Below, in pieces: positions 54,711 to 64,000 of a DNA stretch of 64,000 bases. The translations under genes were made by a program, and so were the position numbers. The stretch spans positions 4,600,295 through 4,664,294 of the forward strand of contig NZ_KN046818.1 of NCBI RefSeq assembly GCF_000742135.1, given 5' to 3'. How positions within the stretch are numbered: position 1 is the first letter of the stretch; each line of letters opens with the position of its first letter. The notes beneath the pieces are model-generated. The model searched no databases and was not told where the DNA came from. It saw only the letters and a program-made list of their open reading frames with translations. The stretch comes from Klebsiella pneumoniae (GTDB lineage: Bacteria; Pseudomonadota; Gammaproteobacteria; Enterobacterales; Enterobacteriaceae).

Positions 54711-55748
54711 TTATCGGGTAAGGGTAATGGTGGCCGGTGAAGGCTGCTCAAAGCCGCGCTGCAGGATCTCCATATTGGTGAGAACGTCAGTTTCCTTGAC
54801 GTAATTCGGCTGGCTGTTGACGAGGGTGTCGTACAGCGCGTCGTACACCCGACCATAATCGCCGCTCTCCAGCGGCACAGCTTCGCGCACCATCTCCCCT
54901 GCCTCGTTGACATACACCAGCTCGCCAACGCTGTCGTCCGCGCCAAATCCCGGCTCGCCCGGCATGACATTGGCCTTCAGGCTGGTCTCCTGCTGGTCAA
55001 TGCCGTACTTCACAAACGAACCTTTGTGCCCGTGAACGATAAATTTCGGGTAATCGATCTGCACCAGATGGCTGGTCTTAACGATGGCCTTCATATCGCC
55101 GTAGAACAGCTGGGCTTCAAAGGTGTCATCCGGGTTGGCTTTATTGCGCAGCGAGCGCAGATCGTAAGAGACATGGTCCGGGCGGCCGAACAGCGAAATG
55201 ATCTGATCCAGGGTATGCACGCCAAGGCCATAGAACTCGCCGTTTTGCGGACCGCCGGGGTTGGTCTCCGCCAGTGGGCGGTAGTTATCAAAATGACTTT
55301 CGATCTCCACCAGTTCGCCGAGTTTCCCGCTCTCAATCACCTTTTTGGTGGTCAGGAAGCAGGAGTCGAAACGGCGGTTCTGATAGGGCGTCACCGTCAG
55401 GCCTTTGCTGTTCGCCAGGGCAAACAGAGTTTTTGCTTCCTCCAGCGTCGGGGTGAACGGCTTTTCCACCAGCACGTTTTTTCCTGCCTCCAGCGCCTTT
55501 TTCGCATATTCAAAATGGCTGTCGGCGTGAGTGCAGACCACCACCAGCTTGACCAGTGGATCGTTTAATACTTCATCAAGGTCGCTGGTGAAATGAATAT
55601 GGGAATACTGCGGCGCCTGCTCCTCGGGCTTCGCCCGGCGGCGGTAAATGTGCGCTACCTGCCAGCGGTCTTTGCGGTGCAAAACGTAAGGAAGGTGATA
55701 GCGGGTGGTGCTTTTACCAAAGCCAATAAATGCGCAGTGCAGAGTCAT
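54711..55748 (-). CDS. yhhX: Gfo/Idh/MocA-family oxidoreductase YhhX
   Basis: YhhX is a predicted NAD(P)-dependent oxidoreductase; its substrate is not established. The 345-residue protein begins MTLHCAFIGFGKSTTRYHLPYVL, a Rossmann motif (GFGKSTTRYH), and contains the family EKPFTP motif (VLVEKPFTPTLEEAKTLF) and the GVHTLDQIISLFG segment of the C-terminal domain. The ATG at 55748 fits the family; the extension to 55784 (MVEGSSLTKDSV) is not conserved. It is divergent from the bactofilin gene. Confidence 0.94.
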   Translation of the reverse strand: MTLHCAFIGFGKSTTRYHLPYVLHRKDRWQVAHIYRRRAKPEEQAPQYSHIHFTSDLDEVLNDPLVKLVVVCTHADSHFEYAKKALEAGKNVLVEKPFTPTLEEAKTLFALANSKGLTVTPYQNRRFDSCFLTTKKVIESGKLGELVEIESHFDNYRPLAETNPGGPQNGEFYGLGVHTLDQIISLFGRPDHVSYDLRSLRNKANPDDTFEAQLFYGDMKAIVKTSHLVQIDYPKFIVHGHKGSFVKYGIDQQETSLKANVMPGEPGFGADDSVGELVYVNEAGEMVREAVPLESGDYGRVYDALYDTLVNSQPNYVKETDVLTNMEILQRGFEQPSPATITLTR

Positions 55749-55983
55749 AACGCTGTCCTTAGTTAATGAGCTACCTTCAACCATAGCGCAAGCCGGTCCC
55801 TCACTTCATCCTCTCTGTTCGCTTGCAGTGAAGATTCGTTAGGAAAATAGTTCGAGTATCACTCATACGTAATTATTAATAACTTATTGATTAATAAGTG
55901 ATTAGATCAACAGTTTTCGGCAAAAAACCTTGATCGCCATGGCAAAACTGCGGATAAGTGGAGAGCAAACCAGGAGGTTGCTG

Positions 55984-56013
55984 ATGACTAACGGAGTAGC
56001 CAGCCGCTGCTGA
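55984..56013 (+). CDS. candidate 9-residue upstream ORF of the bactofilin gene
   Basis: The frame MTNGVASRC opens at ATG 55984 and ends TGA at 56011-56013, overlapping the bactofilin ATG at 56013 by one base (TGATG). A strong AGGAGGT ribosome site at 55972-55978 is spaced 5 nt from this ATG, while no good site precedes the bactofilin ATG. This suggests that the peptide is translated and that bactofilin translation depends on coupling. No homologue is known to me and no function is implied. Confidence 0.45.
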   Translation: MTNGVASRC

Positions 56014-56666
56014 TGGACAAACAGTATCTCGCCATAAACGGCGCCCTTTTTTTCTGGCTTCTCGCGCTGATCGCCTGGTCTGTCGATGCAAGCGCGCTGG
56101 CGCGCCTGGCGGCCGCCTGCGCGCTTATCGCTTTCCTCCTCCATAGCCAACGGAACAAGATTAACGCGATGTTTATTAAGAAAAATAAAACGGAACCTCA
56201 GATATCTGAAGCAGCCACGCCTCCGGCAATTAACCCAGAACCCGAAGCGGTCGCCAGCAAAAAACACGAGACTACGGTCATCGCCAGCGGGGTGCATTTC
56301 GTCGGCAATATAGTCGCCAGCGGCCATGTCTATATCCACGGTCAGGTCACCGGCAACATTGAGGCCAAAGAGCATTTGATTAAGGTAATGCGTGAAGGCC
56401 AGGTGGAGGGCAACGTCAGCTGCCGGGAGCTAATAATTGACGGCAAGGTGCAGGGCCAGTGTCATGGCGACAGCATCACCATCGAGGAGCACGGCCATCT
56501 GGAGGGTACCCTCGCCTATCGCGCGCTGGCGATCAAGAAAGGCGGCGTTTTTAGCGGTCGCGCTGAACTGCTGGCCGCCGCGGAGAACAAAAGTCATATT
56601 CTCGGTCTGGTAGCAGACGCACCCTCCAAAGCCGACGCGGAGCCCGTCAGGCCGCAGAGCGCCTGA
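56013..56666 (+). CDS. membrane-anchored bactofilin (polymer-forming cytoskeletal protein)
   Basis: Bactofilins polymerise into filaments or sheets through a right-handed beta-helix. The 217-residue protein has two N-terminal hydrophobic segments (about residues 8-23 and 29-44), a linker rich in Pro, Glu and Lys, a bactofilin repeat core (about residues 88-185: TTVIASGVHFVGNIVASGHVYIHGQVTGNIEAKEHLIKV, then GQVEGNVSCRELIIDGKVQGQCHGDSITIEEHGHLEGTLAYR), and a short acidic tail. The start ATG overlaps an upstream ORF stop. No counterpart sits in this interval in E. coli K-12. It converges on ryhB, whose terminator begins 10 nt after the stop. The family call is firm; the cellular role is unknown. 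Confidence 0.85.
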   Translation: MDKQYLAINGALFFWLLALIAWSVDASALARLAAACALIAFLLHSQRNKINAMFIKKNKTEPQISEAATPPAINPEPEAVASKKHETTVIASGVHFVGNIVASGHVYIHGQVTGNIEAKEHLIKVMREGQVEGNVSCRELIIDGKVQGQCHGDSITIEEHGHLEGTLAYRALAIKKGGVFSGRAELLAAAENKSHILGLVADAPSKADAEPVRPQSA

Positions 56667-56676
56667 GATAGCAGCA

Positions 56677-56771
56677 AAAAAAAAGCCAGCACCCGGCTGG
56701 CTAAAGTAATACTGGAAGCAATGTGAGCAATGTCGTGCTTTCAGGCTTTCCGCAAGGGTCTCCCTGAATGC
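56677..56771 (-). ncRNA. ryhB: small regulatory RNA RyhB
   Basis: RyhB is the Hfq-dependent sRNA that lowers non-essential iron-using proteins when iron is scarce. The 95-nt minus-strand sequence runs from GCATTCAGGGAGACCC at 56771 to a T-run at 56677. The core CCTGAAAGCACGACATTGCT matches E. coli RyhB, including the seed region, and is followed by the CACATTGCTTCCAGTATTAC segment. The 3' stem GCCAGC / GCTGGC with a T9 tract is the Rho-independent terminator. A Fur box overlaps the promoter. It lies upstream of and divergent from yhhY, as in E. coli, but is separated from yhhX by the bactofilin gene. Confidence 0.93.
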
Positions 56772-56773
56772 AG

Positions 56774-56792
56774 GACAATAATAATCATTCTC
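56774..56792 (-). promoter_or_regulatory. Fur box over the ryhB promoter
   Basis: GACAATAATAATCATTCTC matches 16 of 19 positions of the Fur consensus GATAATGATAATCATTATC. Read on the minus strand it covers the AT-rich -10 region (TTATTATT) just upstream of the RyhB start, so Fur-Fe2+ should block transcription. Confidence 0.85.
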
Positions 56793-56893
56793 ATTCGCAC
56801 TTGTCTACTTTTTTTTGCAAAAAACAACATTGACTCCCCGGCCGCCGTCAGAGATTGTGAAGGGGAATCAGTAACCAAAAAGAGGATAAGGGA

Positions 56894-57382
56894 ATGAGTG
56901 ACATAGTGATACGCCATGCCGAACCGCGCGATGCTGAACCTTTACGTATGCTGATGGCGCACCCGGAGGTCTATCATGACACGCTACAGATCCCCTATCC
57001 ATCGATGGAAGCCTGGCAGGAGAAGCTACAGCCCAGACCCCATACCTTTCATCTGGTGGCGACACTGGACGAGCAGGTCGCCGGACATCTGTCTCTCCAT
57101 GTTGAGCCGCGCCCTCGGCGCAGCCACGTCGCAACCTTTGGCATGGCGGTTGCCGCCGGCCATCAGGGTTGCGGCATCGGCAGCGCGCTGATGCGCGAGA
57201 TGATCGACCTGTGCGACAACTGGCTGCGCGTCGAGCGTATTGAGCTGACGGTGTTCGCCGATAATGCCCCGGCGATTGCGGTGTATAAGAAGTACGGCTT
57301 TGAGATCGAAGGCACCGGCAGGCGTTACGCGCTGCGCAACGGTGAGTATGTGGATGCGTATTATATGGCGAGAATAAAGTAG
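56894..57382 (+). CDS. yhhY: GNAT N-acetyltransferase YhhY
   Basis: YhhY is a GNAT acetyltransferase; the E. coli protein acetylates some amino acids, including Met and Phe analogues. The 162-residue protein has the acetyl-CoA motif A (GMAVAAGHQGCGIGSALMREMI), motif B (VFADNAPAIAVYKKYGFEIEGTGRRYALRNGEYVDAYYMAR) and the N-terminal VIRHAEPRDAEPLRMLM. It starts at 56894, about 120 nt from the divergent ryhB start. It converges with ggt across a REP pair. Confidence 0.95.
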   Translation: MSDIVIRHAEPRDAEPLRMLMAHPEVYHDTLQIPYPSMEAWQEKLQPRPHTFHLVATLDEQVAGHLSLHVEPRPRRSHVATFGMAVAAGHQGCGIGSALMREMIDLCDNWLRVERIELTVFADNAPAIAVYKKYGFEIEGTGRRYALRNGEYVDAYYMARIK

Positions 57383-57383
57383 C

Positions 57384-57470
57384 GTGTTGCCGGGTGGCGG
57401 CTTCGCCTTACCCGGCCTGCGTTCGCACAGTTGTAGGCCCGGTAAGCGCAGCAGCGCCACCGGGCAACAC
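57384..57470. repeat. REP/BIME repeat pair between yhhY and ggt
   Basis: Two inverted REP-type units (GCCGGGTGGCGGCTTCGCC... and ...AGCGCCACCGGGC) face each other around a short spacer, and the ends GTGTTGCC / GGCAACAC pair. It is an extragenic palindromic element typical of enterobacteria, between convergent genes, and probably acts on mRNA 3' ends. Confidence 0.85.
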
Positions 57471-57471
57471 A

Positions 57472-59217
57472 TCAATACCCCGCCGTTAAATCATCCGGCG
57501 AACGCGGATCGGAGGCGCCATACAGCATGCCGTCCGGCCCCACCATAATGCTCTGGGTACTGCCCATCGCCTCTTTCAGCGCCACTTTCTGCCCCTTCGC
57601 CTCCAGCAGCTTCAGGGTATCCGGGCTAAAGCCTTTCTCCACCCGCAGCTCATCCGGCAGCCATTGATGGTGGAAACGCGGCGCGTTGGTGGCTTCCGCG
57701 ACGTTCATCCCGAAATCGATGGTATTGACCACCATCTGCAGTACGGTGGTGATGATCCGACTGCCGCCCGGGCTGCCGGTTACCAGCCAGGTTTTGCCGT
57801 CTTTCACCACAATGGTCGGCGACATTGACGACAGCGGGCGTTTTTTCGGCTCCACCGCATTGGCGTCGCCGCCCACCAGACCATAGACGTTAGGCACGCC
57901 GGGCTTCGCCGAGAAATCATCCATCTGGTTATTGAGCAGAATGCCGGAATCACCGGCCACAATGCCGGTACCGAAGGTGGTATTCAGCGTATAGGTCACC
58001 GCCACCGCATTGCCGTCTTTATCGACCACCGAGAAGTGGGTGGTCTGGTTGCTTTCATAGGGCGCCAGCTTGCCCGGACGGATCTGGCTGGAAGGCTTCG
58101 CCTTGTTGACATCAATCTCGGCGGCGATCGCTTTGGCGTAAGCCTTGCTGGTCAGCGCCTGCCACGGCACGTTGACGAAGTCAGGATCGCCGAGATATTC
58201 AGAGCGGTCGGCGTAGGCGTGTTTCTCTGCCTCCGCCATCACCTGCATAGCGTCGGCGCTGCCAAAGCCATATTTCTGCATATCGAAGTTTTCGAGGATA
58301 TTGAGGATCTGCACGATATGGATCCCGCCGGAGGACGGCGGCGGCATAGAGTAAACCTCATACCCGCGATACTCGCCGCTAACCGGCGTACGCTCCACAG
58401 CCTTATAGCCGGCGAGATCGGCTTTGGTGATTAGCCCGCCGTGCTTTTTCATCTCGTCAGCGATCTGGTCGGCGATGGCCCCTTTATAGAAGGCGTCCGG
58501 GCCGTGCTCGGCAATCAGTTCCAGGCTCTTACCGAGGTTCTTCTGCACCAGCCGATCGCCCTTCTTCAGCGGCTCGCCGTTCTTCCAGAAGATCGCTTTA
58601 CTATTTTCATGCTGCGGGATCACTTCGCTGCCGTAGGTCTTCAGATCGTCCGCCAGCGCATCGTTAACGATAAACCCCTCTTCCGCCAGCTTAATCGCCG
58701 GACGGATCACTTTGTTCAACGGCATGGTGCCATACTTTTCCAGCGCGAGGGAGAAACCGGCGACGCTGCCTGGCGTGCCGGAGGCCAGATGCGAAGTCAG
58801 TGATTTTTTACTGTCCGGGTTGCCCTGGTCGTCAAGGAACATGTCGCGGGTGGCCTGCTCTGGCGCCATTTCGCGGAAATCGATCGCCGTGGTCTTGCCG
58901 TCTTTAGTCCGCAGCATCATAAAACCGCCGCCGCCAATATTCCCGGCCTGCGGATGGGTGACCGCCAGCGCGTAGCCTACCGCTACCGCCGCATCGACAG
59001 CGTTACCGCCCTGGCGCAGGATATCCACGCCGACGCGGGTCGCCAGCGCGTCCACCGAGGCCACCATCCCCTGCCGGGCGCGTACCGGGTGGAACACATC
59101 TTCCTCTACGCCATAAGAGACCGGCGGCGGCGGTGGCGGATTGGCGGCGACGGTAAAGCTGCCCCCCGCCAGCAACGCAGCGATGACCACCTGACGCCAT
59201 ATTGTTGTTTTTATCAT
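57472..59217 (-). CDS. ggt: gamma-glutamyltranspeptidase
   Basis: Ggt is a periplasmic Ntn-hydrolase that cleaves or transfers gamma-glutamyl groups, chiefly from glutathione. The 581-residue precursor has a signal peptide (MIKTTIWRQVVIAALLAGGSFTVAA) and a large subunit up to residue 391. The small subunit starts at Thr392 in TTHFSVVDKDGNAVAVTYTLN, the autocatalytic nucleophile. The PLSSMSPTIVV and TGSPGGSRIITTVLQ motifs of the active site are present. It is monocistronic and is divergent from yhhA. Confidence 0.97.
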   Translation of the reverse strand: MIKTTIWRQVVIAALLAGGSFTVAANPPPPPPVSYGVEEDVFHPVRARQGMVASVDALATRVGVDILRQGGNAVDAAVAVGYALAVTHPQAGNIGGGGFMMLRTKDGKTTAIDFREMAPEQATRDMFLDDQGNPDSKKSLTSHLASGTPGSVAGFSLALEKYGTMPLNKVIRPAIKLAEEGFIVNDALADDLKTYGSEVIPQHENSKAIFWKNGEPLKKGDRLVQKNLGKSLELIAEHGPDAFYKGAIADQIADEMKKHGGLITKADLAGYKAVERTPVSGEYRGYEVYSMPPPSSGGIHIVQILNILENFDMQKYGFGSADAMQVMAEAEKHAYADRSEYLGDPDFVNVPWQALTSKAYAKAIAAEIDVNKAKPSSQIRPGKLAPYESNQTTHFSVVDKDGNAVAVTYTLNTTFGTGIVAGDSGILLNNQMDDFSAKPGVPNVYGLVGGDANAVEPKKRPLSSMSPTIVVKDGKTWLVTGSPGGSRIITTVLQMVVNTIDFGMNVAEATNAPRFHHQWLPDELRVEKGFSPDTLKLLEAKGQKVALKEAMGSTQSIMVGPDGMLYGASDPRSPDDLTAGY

Positions 59218-59340
59218 TGTCTTACTCCTGAAAGGTAGGTTTCATTCCCCGCTTAAGCCTGGTTGATAACTCCTAAAAAATCATTGTTATGGCAGATTCG
59301 AGGTACACTTAAGTGATCCCACGCACGGGAGGAGAAAACC

Positions 59341-59661
59341 ATGAAAGCGATTCTGTTTCTGGCGGCGCTGATGCCGCTTGGCGTATTAGCCCAGCCGATC
59401 AATATTAATAACAACCCTAACCAGCCGGGTTACGTGGTCCCCAGCCAGCAGCGCATGCAAAATGAGATGAAGATCCAGCAACAGCAGCAGCAGAGCATGC
59501 TGAAGCAGGATCTGAACAATCAGACCCGCTCGCAGCAGCAGCATTTGCAAAACCAGCTGCAGACTAATCAGCAGCGCGCGGCCCAGGGCGGCAATCTGAA
59601 TGCGCCGCAGCAGGTGCGGCCAAATAACAACGGTGGGATGCTGCGGCAGACTAATCCGTAA
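59341..59661 (+). CDS. yhhA: YhhA, DUF2756 exported Gln/Asn-rich protein
   Basis: This 106-residue protein has a signal peptide ([17 protein letters not shown], cleaved before QPININN), then a strongly Gln- and Asn-rich chain: [38 protein letters not shown]. The only hydrophobic part is the signal. The family (DUF2756) has no known function. The product is probably periplasmic and largely unstructured or coiled-coil. It is placed between ggt and ugpQ as in E. coli, convergent with ugpQ with 23 nt between them. A GGGAGGAG ribosome site precedes the start. Confidence 0.9.
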   Translation: MKAILFLAALMPLGVLAQPININNNPNQPGYVVPSQQRMQNEMKIQQQQQQSMLKQDLNNQTRSQQQHLQNQLQTNQQRAAQGGNLNAPQQVRPNNNGGMLRQTNP

Positions 59662-59684
59662 AGGTCGTCCGCCGCAAATCCGTC

Positions 59685-60421
59685 TTAAGGCTGGAAATTC
59701 GGCCCGATGACATCAACGGCATCGGTGCAGATGCAGTCTACGCCCCAGCGCAGCAGTTCGGCGGCGCGCTGGGGTTTATTGACCGTGTACACCAGAATGT
59801 GCAGGCCAGCCTGTTTCAGGCTCGCCACCCGCGCCGCATCCAGCAGTTTGTGATTGAGGTGAATCGACACGCAGCCCAACCGGGTGGTCAATTCGCGCCA
59901 GTCATCGCGCCACTCATCCAGCAGCAGCCCGCGCGGCAGCTCGGGCGCGGCTTCCTGCGCCGCCTCAAGGGCGTCGATTTCAAAAGAGGAGAGCAGCGGC
60001 GCGGTCATGCCTTGCCATAGATCGCGCGCGGCCAGCGCCACCACTCTGCCGGTCTGCGGCCCCAGCCCGGTGGTCGGCTTAATTTCGATATTCGCCATCA
60101 TGCCGTGACGACGGCAGCGCTCCGCCACCTGGGAGAGCAACGGCAGCGGCTCGCCCTTAAATTCACGGCTGAACCAGCTGCCGGCATCGACCTTCAGCAG
60201 ATCGTCCCACGCCAGCTCTCCCGCCACGCCCCAGCCATTGCTGGTGCGTTCGAGATTATCGTCATGCAGCAGAAAGATCTGCCCGTCCTTCGACAGCTTG
60301 GCGTCAAATTCAATCATCGTGTGCCCGTAGCGGGCGCCGACGTCGATAGCCGCCAGGGTGTTCTCCGGCGCCAGTTTACCGCCGCCGCGATGGGCGACGA
60401 TGCGGGGATAAGGCCAGTTAC

Positions 60422-60425
<4 letters not shown>
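59685..60425 (-). CDS. ugpQ: glycerophosphodiester phosphodiesterase UgpQ
   Basis: UgpQ is the cytosolic glycerophosphodiester phosphodiesterase that hydrolyses diesters imported by the Ugp transporter to glycerol 3-phosphate. The 246-residue protein has the GDPD motif [55 protein letters not shown], holding the catalytic His and metal ligands. It is last in ugpBAECQ and overlaps ugpC by 4 nt (60422-60425). All active-site residues are visible. Confidence 0.97.
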
Positions 60426-61492
<1,067 letters not shown>

Positions 61493-61493
61493 T

Positions 61494-62339
61494 TTATTTC
61501 TCACTATCGACCAGGCCGCGCACAAACGCGCGCTGCATGGCTAAAACGATGACGACCGGCGGGATCAGGGTCAGCAGCATCGCCGCCATCACCTGATTCC
61601 ACTGGGTAGTACCTTCGCCGGTGGCGATCATGCCTTTAATACCGGCGACGGCGGTGCCAAGATTCACATCCTGAATAATCAGCAACGGCCACAGATACTG
61701 GTTCCAGCCGTAGATAAAGGTGATGACGAACAGCGCGGCGAGGTTGGTTTTCGACAGCGGCAGCACGATGTCGCGAAAGAAGCGCATCGGCGAAGCGCCA
61801 TCGATACGCGCCGCTTCAATCAGCTCGTCCGGCAGGGTCATAAAGAACTGGCGGAACAGGAAGGTAGCGGTGGCCGAAGCCATCAACGGCAGCGTTAACC
61901 CGGCATAGCTGTCGAGCATGTTGAGGTTGGCGATCACCTCCACCGTCGGGAAAATACGCACCTCGACCGGCAGCATCAGGGTGATAAAGATCATCCAGAA
62001 GAACAGGTTACGCAGCGGAAAGCGGAACCAGACGATAGCGAACGCCGAAAGCATCGACACCACGATTTTGCCGACCGTAATGGCGAACGCCATGATGAAA
62101 CTGTTGAGCATCATCAGCCAGAACGGCGCGCTGTTGACGCCGACGCCGTTCACCCAGATGGTCTTCATGTTCTCCAGCAGATGTCCGCCGGGGATCAGCG
62201 TCATCGGCGTTTCAAATACCGATTTGTTATCCAGCGTCGCCGCCACGAAGGCGACGTACAGCGGGAATAAAATGACGGCGATACCCAGGATCAGCATGGT
62301 GTGGCTAAAAATCGTCAGCCCGCGACGGTTCTCAATCAT
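61494..62339 (-). CDS. ugpE: sn-glycerol-3-phosphate ABC permease UgpE
   Basis: UgpE is one of two permease subunits of the Ugp importer. The 281-residue protein has six predicted membrane helices, beginning [24 protein letters not shown], and the EAA loop [25 protein letters not shown] that contacts the ATPase. It overlaps ugpA by 4 nt. It pairs with ugpA and is upstream of ugpC. Confidence 0.97.
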   Translation of the reverse strand: MIENRRGLTIFSHTMLILGIAVILFPLYVAFVAATLDNKSVFETPMTLIPGGHLLENMKTIWVNGVGVNSAPFWLMMLNSFIMAFAITVGKIVVSMLSAFAIVWFRFPLRNLFFWMIFITLMLPVEVRIFPTVEVIANLNMLDSYAGLTLPLMASATATFLFRQFFMTLPDELIEAARIDGASPMRFFRDIVLPLSKTNLAALFVITFIYGWNQYLWPLLIIQDVNLGTAVAGIKGMIATGEGTTQWNQVMAAMLLTLIPPVVIVLAMQRAFVRGLVDSEK

Positions 62340-63223
62340 TGGTAACGCACCTTACTTTCAACGTAACGGAACTGCACCACCGTCAGGATAATGACGAGGA
62401 ACATCAGCACCACCGACTGCGCGGCGGAAGCGGATAGATCGAGCCCGGCGAAACCTTCGCGATAGATTTTGTAGATCAGAGTGGTGGTAGCCTGCACCGG
62501 GCCGCCGGCGGTGGCGGCATCGATCACCGGGAAGGTGTCGAAGAAGGCATAAACCAGATTGACCACCAGCAGGAAGAAACTCACCGGCGCAATCAGCGGC
62601 AGCGCCAGCTTAAAGAAGCGTCGAATCGGCCCGGCGCCGTCGATGGCGGCGGCCTCAACCAGCGAACGCGGAATCGACTGCAGCGCGGCGAAGAAGAACA
62701 GGAAGTTGTAGCTTATCTGCTTCCACACCGAGGCGAAGACCACCAGAAACATCGCCTGGCCGCTGTTCTGCGCATGGTTCCAGTCATAGCCCAGCTCGCC
62801 GAGGAAATGGGTGATCAGCCCGCGCCCGGGGTTAAAGAGGAAGATCCACAGCACCGCCGCGACGGCGGGGGCCACGGCGTACGGCAGCAGCATCAGCGTT
62901 TGATAAAAGCGGCTGCCGCGCACCACATAGTCGACCAGCGCGGCGAAAAACAGTGAAATGAGCAGGCCGCTGACGGTCACCAGGGCGCTGAATTTTATGG
63001 TGGTCCAGAACGAGTCCAGGTAGTACGGATCGTGGAACAGCGCAACGAAGTTATCCAGGCCGACGAACTGGCTGGAAAGGCCAAAGGGATCGACGCTCTG
63101 CAGCGAGTACCACAGCGCTTCGCCTGCGGGCCAGATAAAGAAAATCAGCGTGATAATCAGCTGCGGCGCGACCAGCACATAGGGCAGCCAGCGCGAGCGG
63201 AATACCGGACGGGATGATGACAT
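62336..63223 (-). CDS. ugpA: sn-glycerol-3-phosphate ABC permease UgpA
   Basis: UgpA is the other permease subunit. The 295-residue protein has six hydrophobic segments starting [29 protein letters not shown], and the EAA loop [27 protein letters not shown]. The ATG at 63223 ([12 protein letters not shown]) fits the family; the frame is open upstream through the REP element to 63286 and is discarded. It is separated from ugpB by about 106 nt that hold a REP pair. Confidence 0.96.
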   Translation of the reverse strand: MSSSRPVFRSRWLPYVLVAPQLIITLIFFIWPAGEALWYSLQSVDPFGLSSQFVGLDNFVALFHDPYYLDSFWTTIKFSALVTVSGLLISLFFAALVDYVVRGSRFYQTLMLLPYAVAPAVAAVLWIFLFNPGRGLITHFLGELGYDWNHAQNSGQAMFLVVFASVWKQISYNFLFFFAALQSIPRSLVEAAAIDGAGPIRRFFKLALPLIAPVSFFLLVVNLVYAFFDTFPVIDAATAGGPVQATTTLIYKIYREGFAGLDLSASAAQSVVLMFLVIILTVVQFRYVESKVRYQ

Positions 63224-63244
63224 TGAGATTGGGTTCCTGAACAA

Positions 63245-63320
63245 TGCCGGGTGGCGGCTACGCCTTACCCGGCCTACATAGGGCACATCGTAGGCCCGGT
63301 AAGCGCAGCGCCACCGGGCA
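63245..63320. repeat. REP/BIME repeat pair between ugpB and ugpA
   Basis: Two inverted REP-type units (GCCGGGTGGCGGCTACGCC and GCGCAGCGCCACCGGGC) face each other. The sequence is very close to the pair at 57384-57470. Inside the ugp operon it may cap the ugpB mRNA and raise its level relative to the permease genes. Confidence 0.85.
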
Positions 63321-63329
63321 AGTTACAGA

Positions 63330-64000
63330 TTACGATTTGGTCGCTTGCTCGAAGCGACGCAGCAGCTGGTTCCCGCGCTGCACGGCGGAATCCAGCGCCT
63401 GCTGCGGGGTTTTCTTGCCGGTCCACACGCTCTCCAGCTCTTCATCGACGATGGTGCGGATTTGCGGCATGTTGCCCAGGCGCAGACCTTTGGTGAACGG
63501 CAACGGCGGCTTGTTCAGCATCTGGCGGGTAGCGATATCGGCGCCCGGGTTCTTATCATAGAAGCCCTGCTGACGCGTCAGATCGTAGGCCGCGGTAGTG
63601 ATCGGCAGGTAGCCGGTTTTCTGGTGCCACTCGGCGGCGTTTTCCGGTTTGGTCAGGAAGTCGAGGAACTTCGCCACGCCGGTGTAGGTCTCTTTGTCTT
63701 TGCCCTGCATCACCCACAGGCTGGCCCCGCCGATGATGGCGTTCTGCGGCGCGCCTTTCACGTCGGCATCGTAAGGCATCATGCCGACGCCGTAGTTAAA
63801 TTTGGCGTACTGGCGGATATCGGCCAGCGATCCGGACGAGGCAGTGGTAATGGCGCAGTCGCCGTTATAGAACTTTTCGGTAGACTCGTCTTTACGCCCG
63901 AAGTAGCTGAAATCGCCCTTCTTGTTCATCTCTTCGAGCAGCGCGATATGCTTCACCTGCTCCGGCTTGTTGAACTCAAGAACCGCGTCGGTACCGTCGA
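63330..64000 (-). CDS. ugpB: sn-glycerol-3-phosphate-binding protein UgpB (5' end outside window)
   Basis: UgpB is the periplasmic solute-binding protein of the Ugp importer. The frame runs from the stop at 63330 to the right edge of the window, giving the C-terminal about 223 of roughly 438 residues. The visible portion includes [56 protein letters not shown] and [23 protein letters not shown], typical of extracellular family-1 solute-binding proteins. It is first in ugpBAECQ. The signal peptide and promoter lie outside the window. Confidence 0.95.
   Translation of the reverse strand, partial: DGTDAVLEFNKPEQVKHIALLEEMNKKGDFSYFGRKDESTEKFYNGDCAITTASSGSLADIRQYAKFNYGVGMMPYDADVKGAPQNAIIGGASLWVMQGKDKETYTGVAKFLDFLTKPENAAEWHQKTGYLPITTAAYDLTRQQGFYDKNPGADIATRQMLNKPPLPFTKGLRLGNMPQIRTIVDEELESVWTGKKTPQQALDSAVQRGNQLLRRFEQATKS

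Overview
The window is a compact chromosomal backbone segment of an enterobacterium, most likely Klebsiella (K. pneumoniae complex). Gene content and order match the aroB-to-ugpB stretch of the Escherichia coli K-12 map almost gene for gene, and the encoded proteins have the same lengths as their E. coli counterparts. Klebsiella is preferred because the sequence is GC-rich, FeoC carries four cysteines (C56, C61, C64, C71), and a bactofilin gene and a small YhcN-type gene sit where K-12 has other content. There is no prophage, insertion sequence, CRISPR array, tRNA or rRNA.

Layout. 1-5.2 kb: aroB (cut by the window), aroK and hofQPONM, a PilMNOPQ-like set (minus strand). 5.3-13 kb: mrcA, nudE, igaA, yrfG, hslR, hslO. 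13.3-20.2 kb: pckA, envZ-ompR, greB, tex. 20.6-23.5 kb: the ferrous iron operon feoABC behind a Fur box. 23.5-27.7 kb: a small DUF1471 gene, bioH, gntX, nfuA, gntT. 27.8-35.7 kb: malQ, malP, malT. 35.7-39.4 kb: glpR, glpG, glpE and divergent glpD. 39.5-48.9 kb: the glycogen cluster glgBXCAP. 49.2-55.7 kb: asd, gntU, gntK, gntR, yhhW, yhhX. 55.9-57.4 kb: a bactofilin gene, the sRNA gene ryhB and yhhY. 57.5-64 kb: ggt, yhhA, ugpQ-C-E-A and the C-terminal half of ugpB.

Functional links. Maltodextrin (malPQ, malT) and glycogen (glgBXCAP) metabolism share intermediates. The gluconate regulon (gntT, gntKU, gntR) has recognisable GntR operators at both target promoters. Fur-controlled feo and ryhB give two arms of the iron response.

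Main findings. (1) malP has an in-frame TAA at codon 280 and is otherwise intact, so it is called a pseudogene. The stop was checked by aligning MalP to its paralogue GlgP in the same window. (2) ryhB is present at 56677-56771 on the minus strand with a Fur box over its promoter. (3) A membrane-anchored bactofilin gene converges on ryhB. Its start codon overlaps the stop of a 9-codon upstream frame that owns the only good Shine-Dalgarno sequence. I saw no strong candidate for a wholly new multi-gene system; the bactofilin/uORF/ryhB locus is the least ordinary part.
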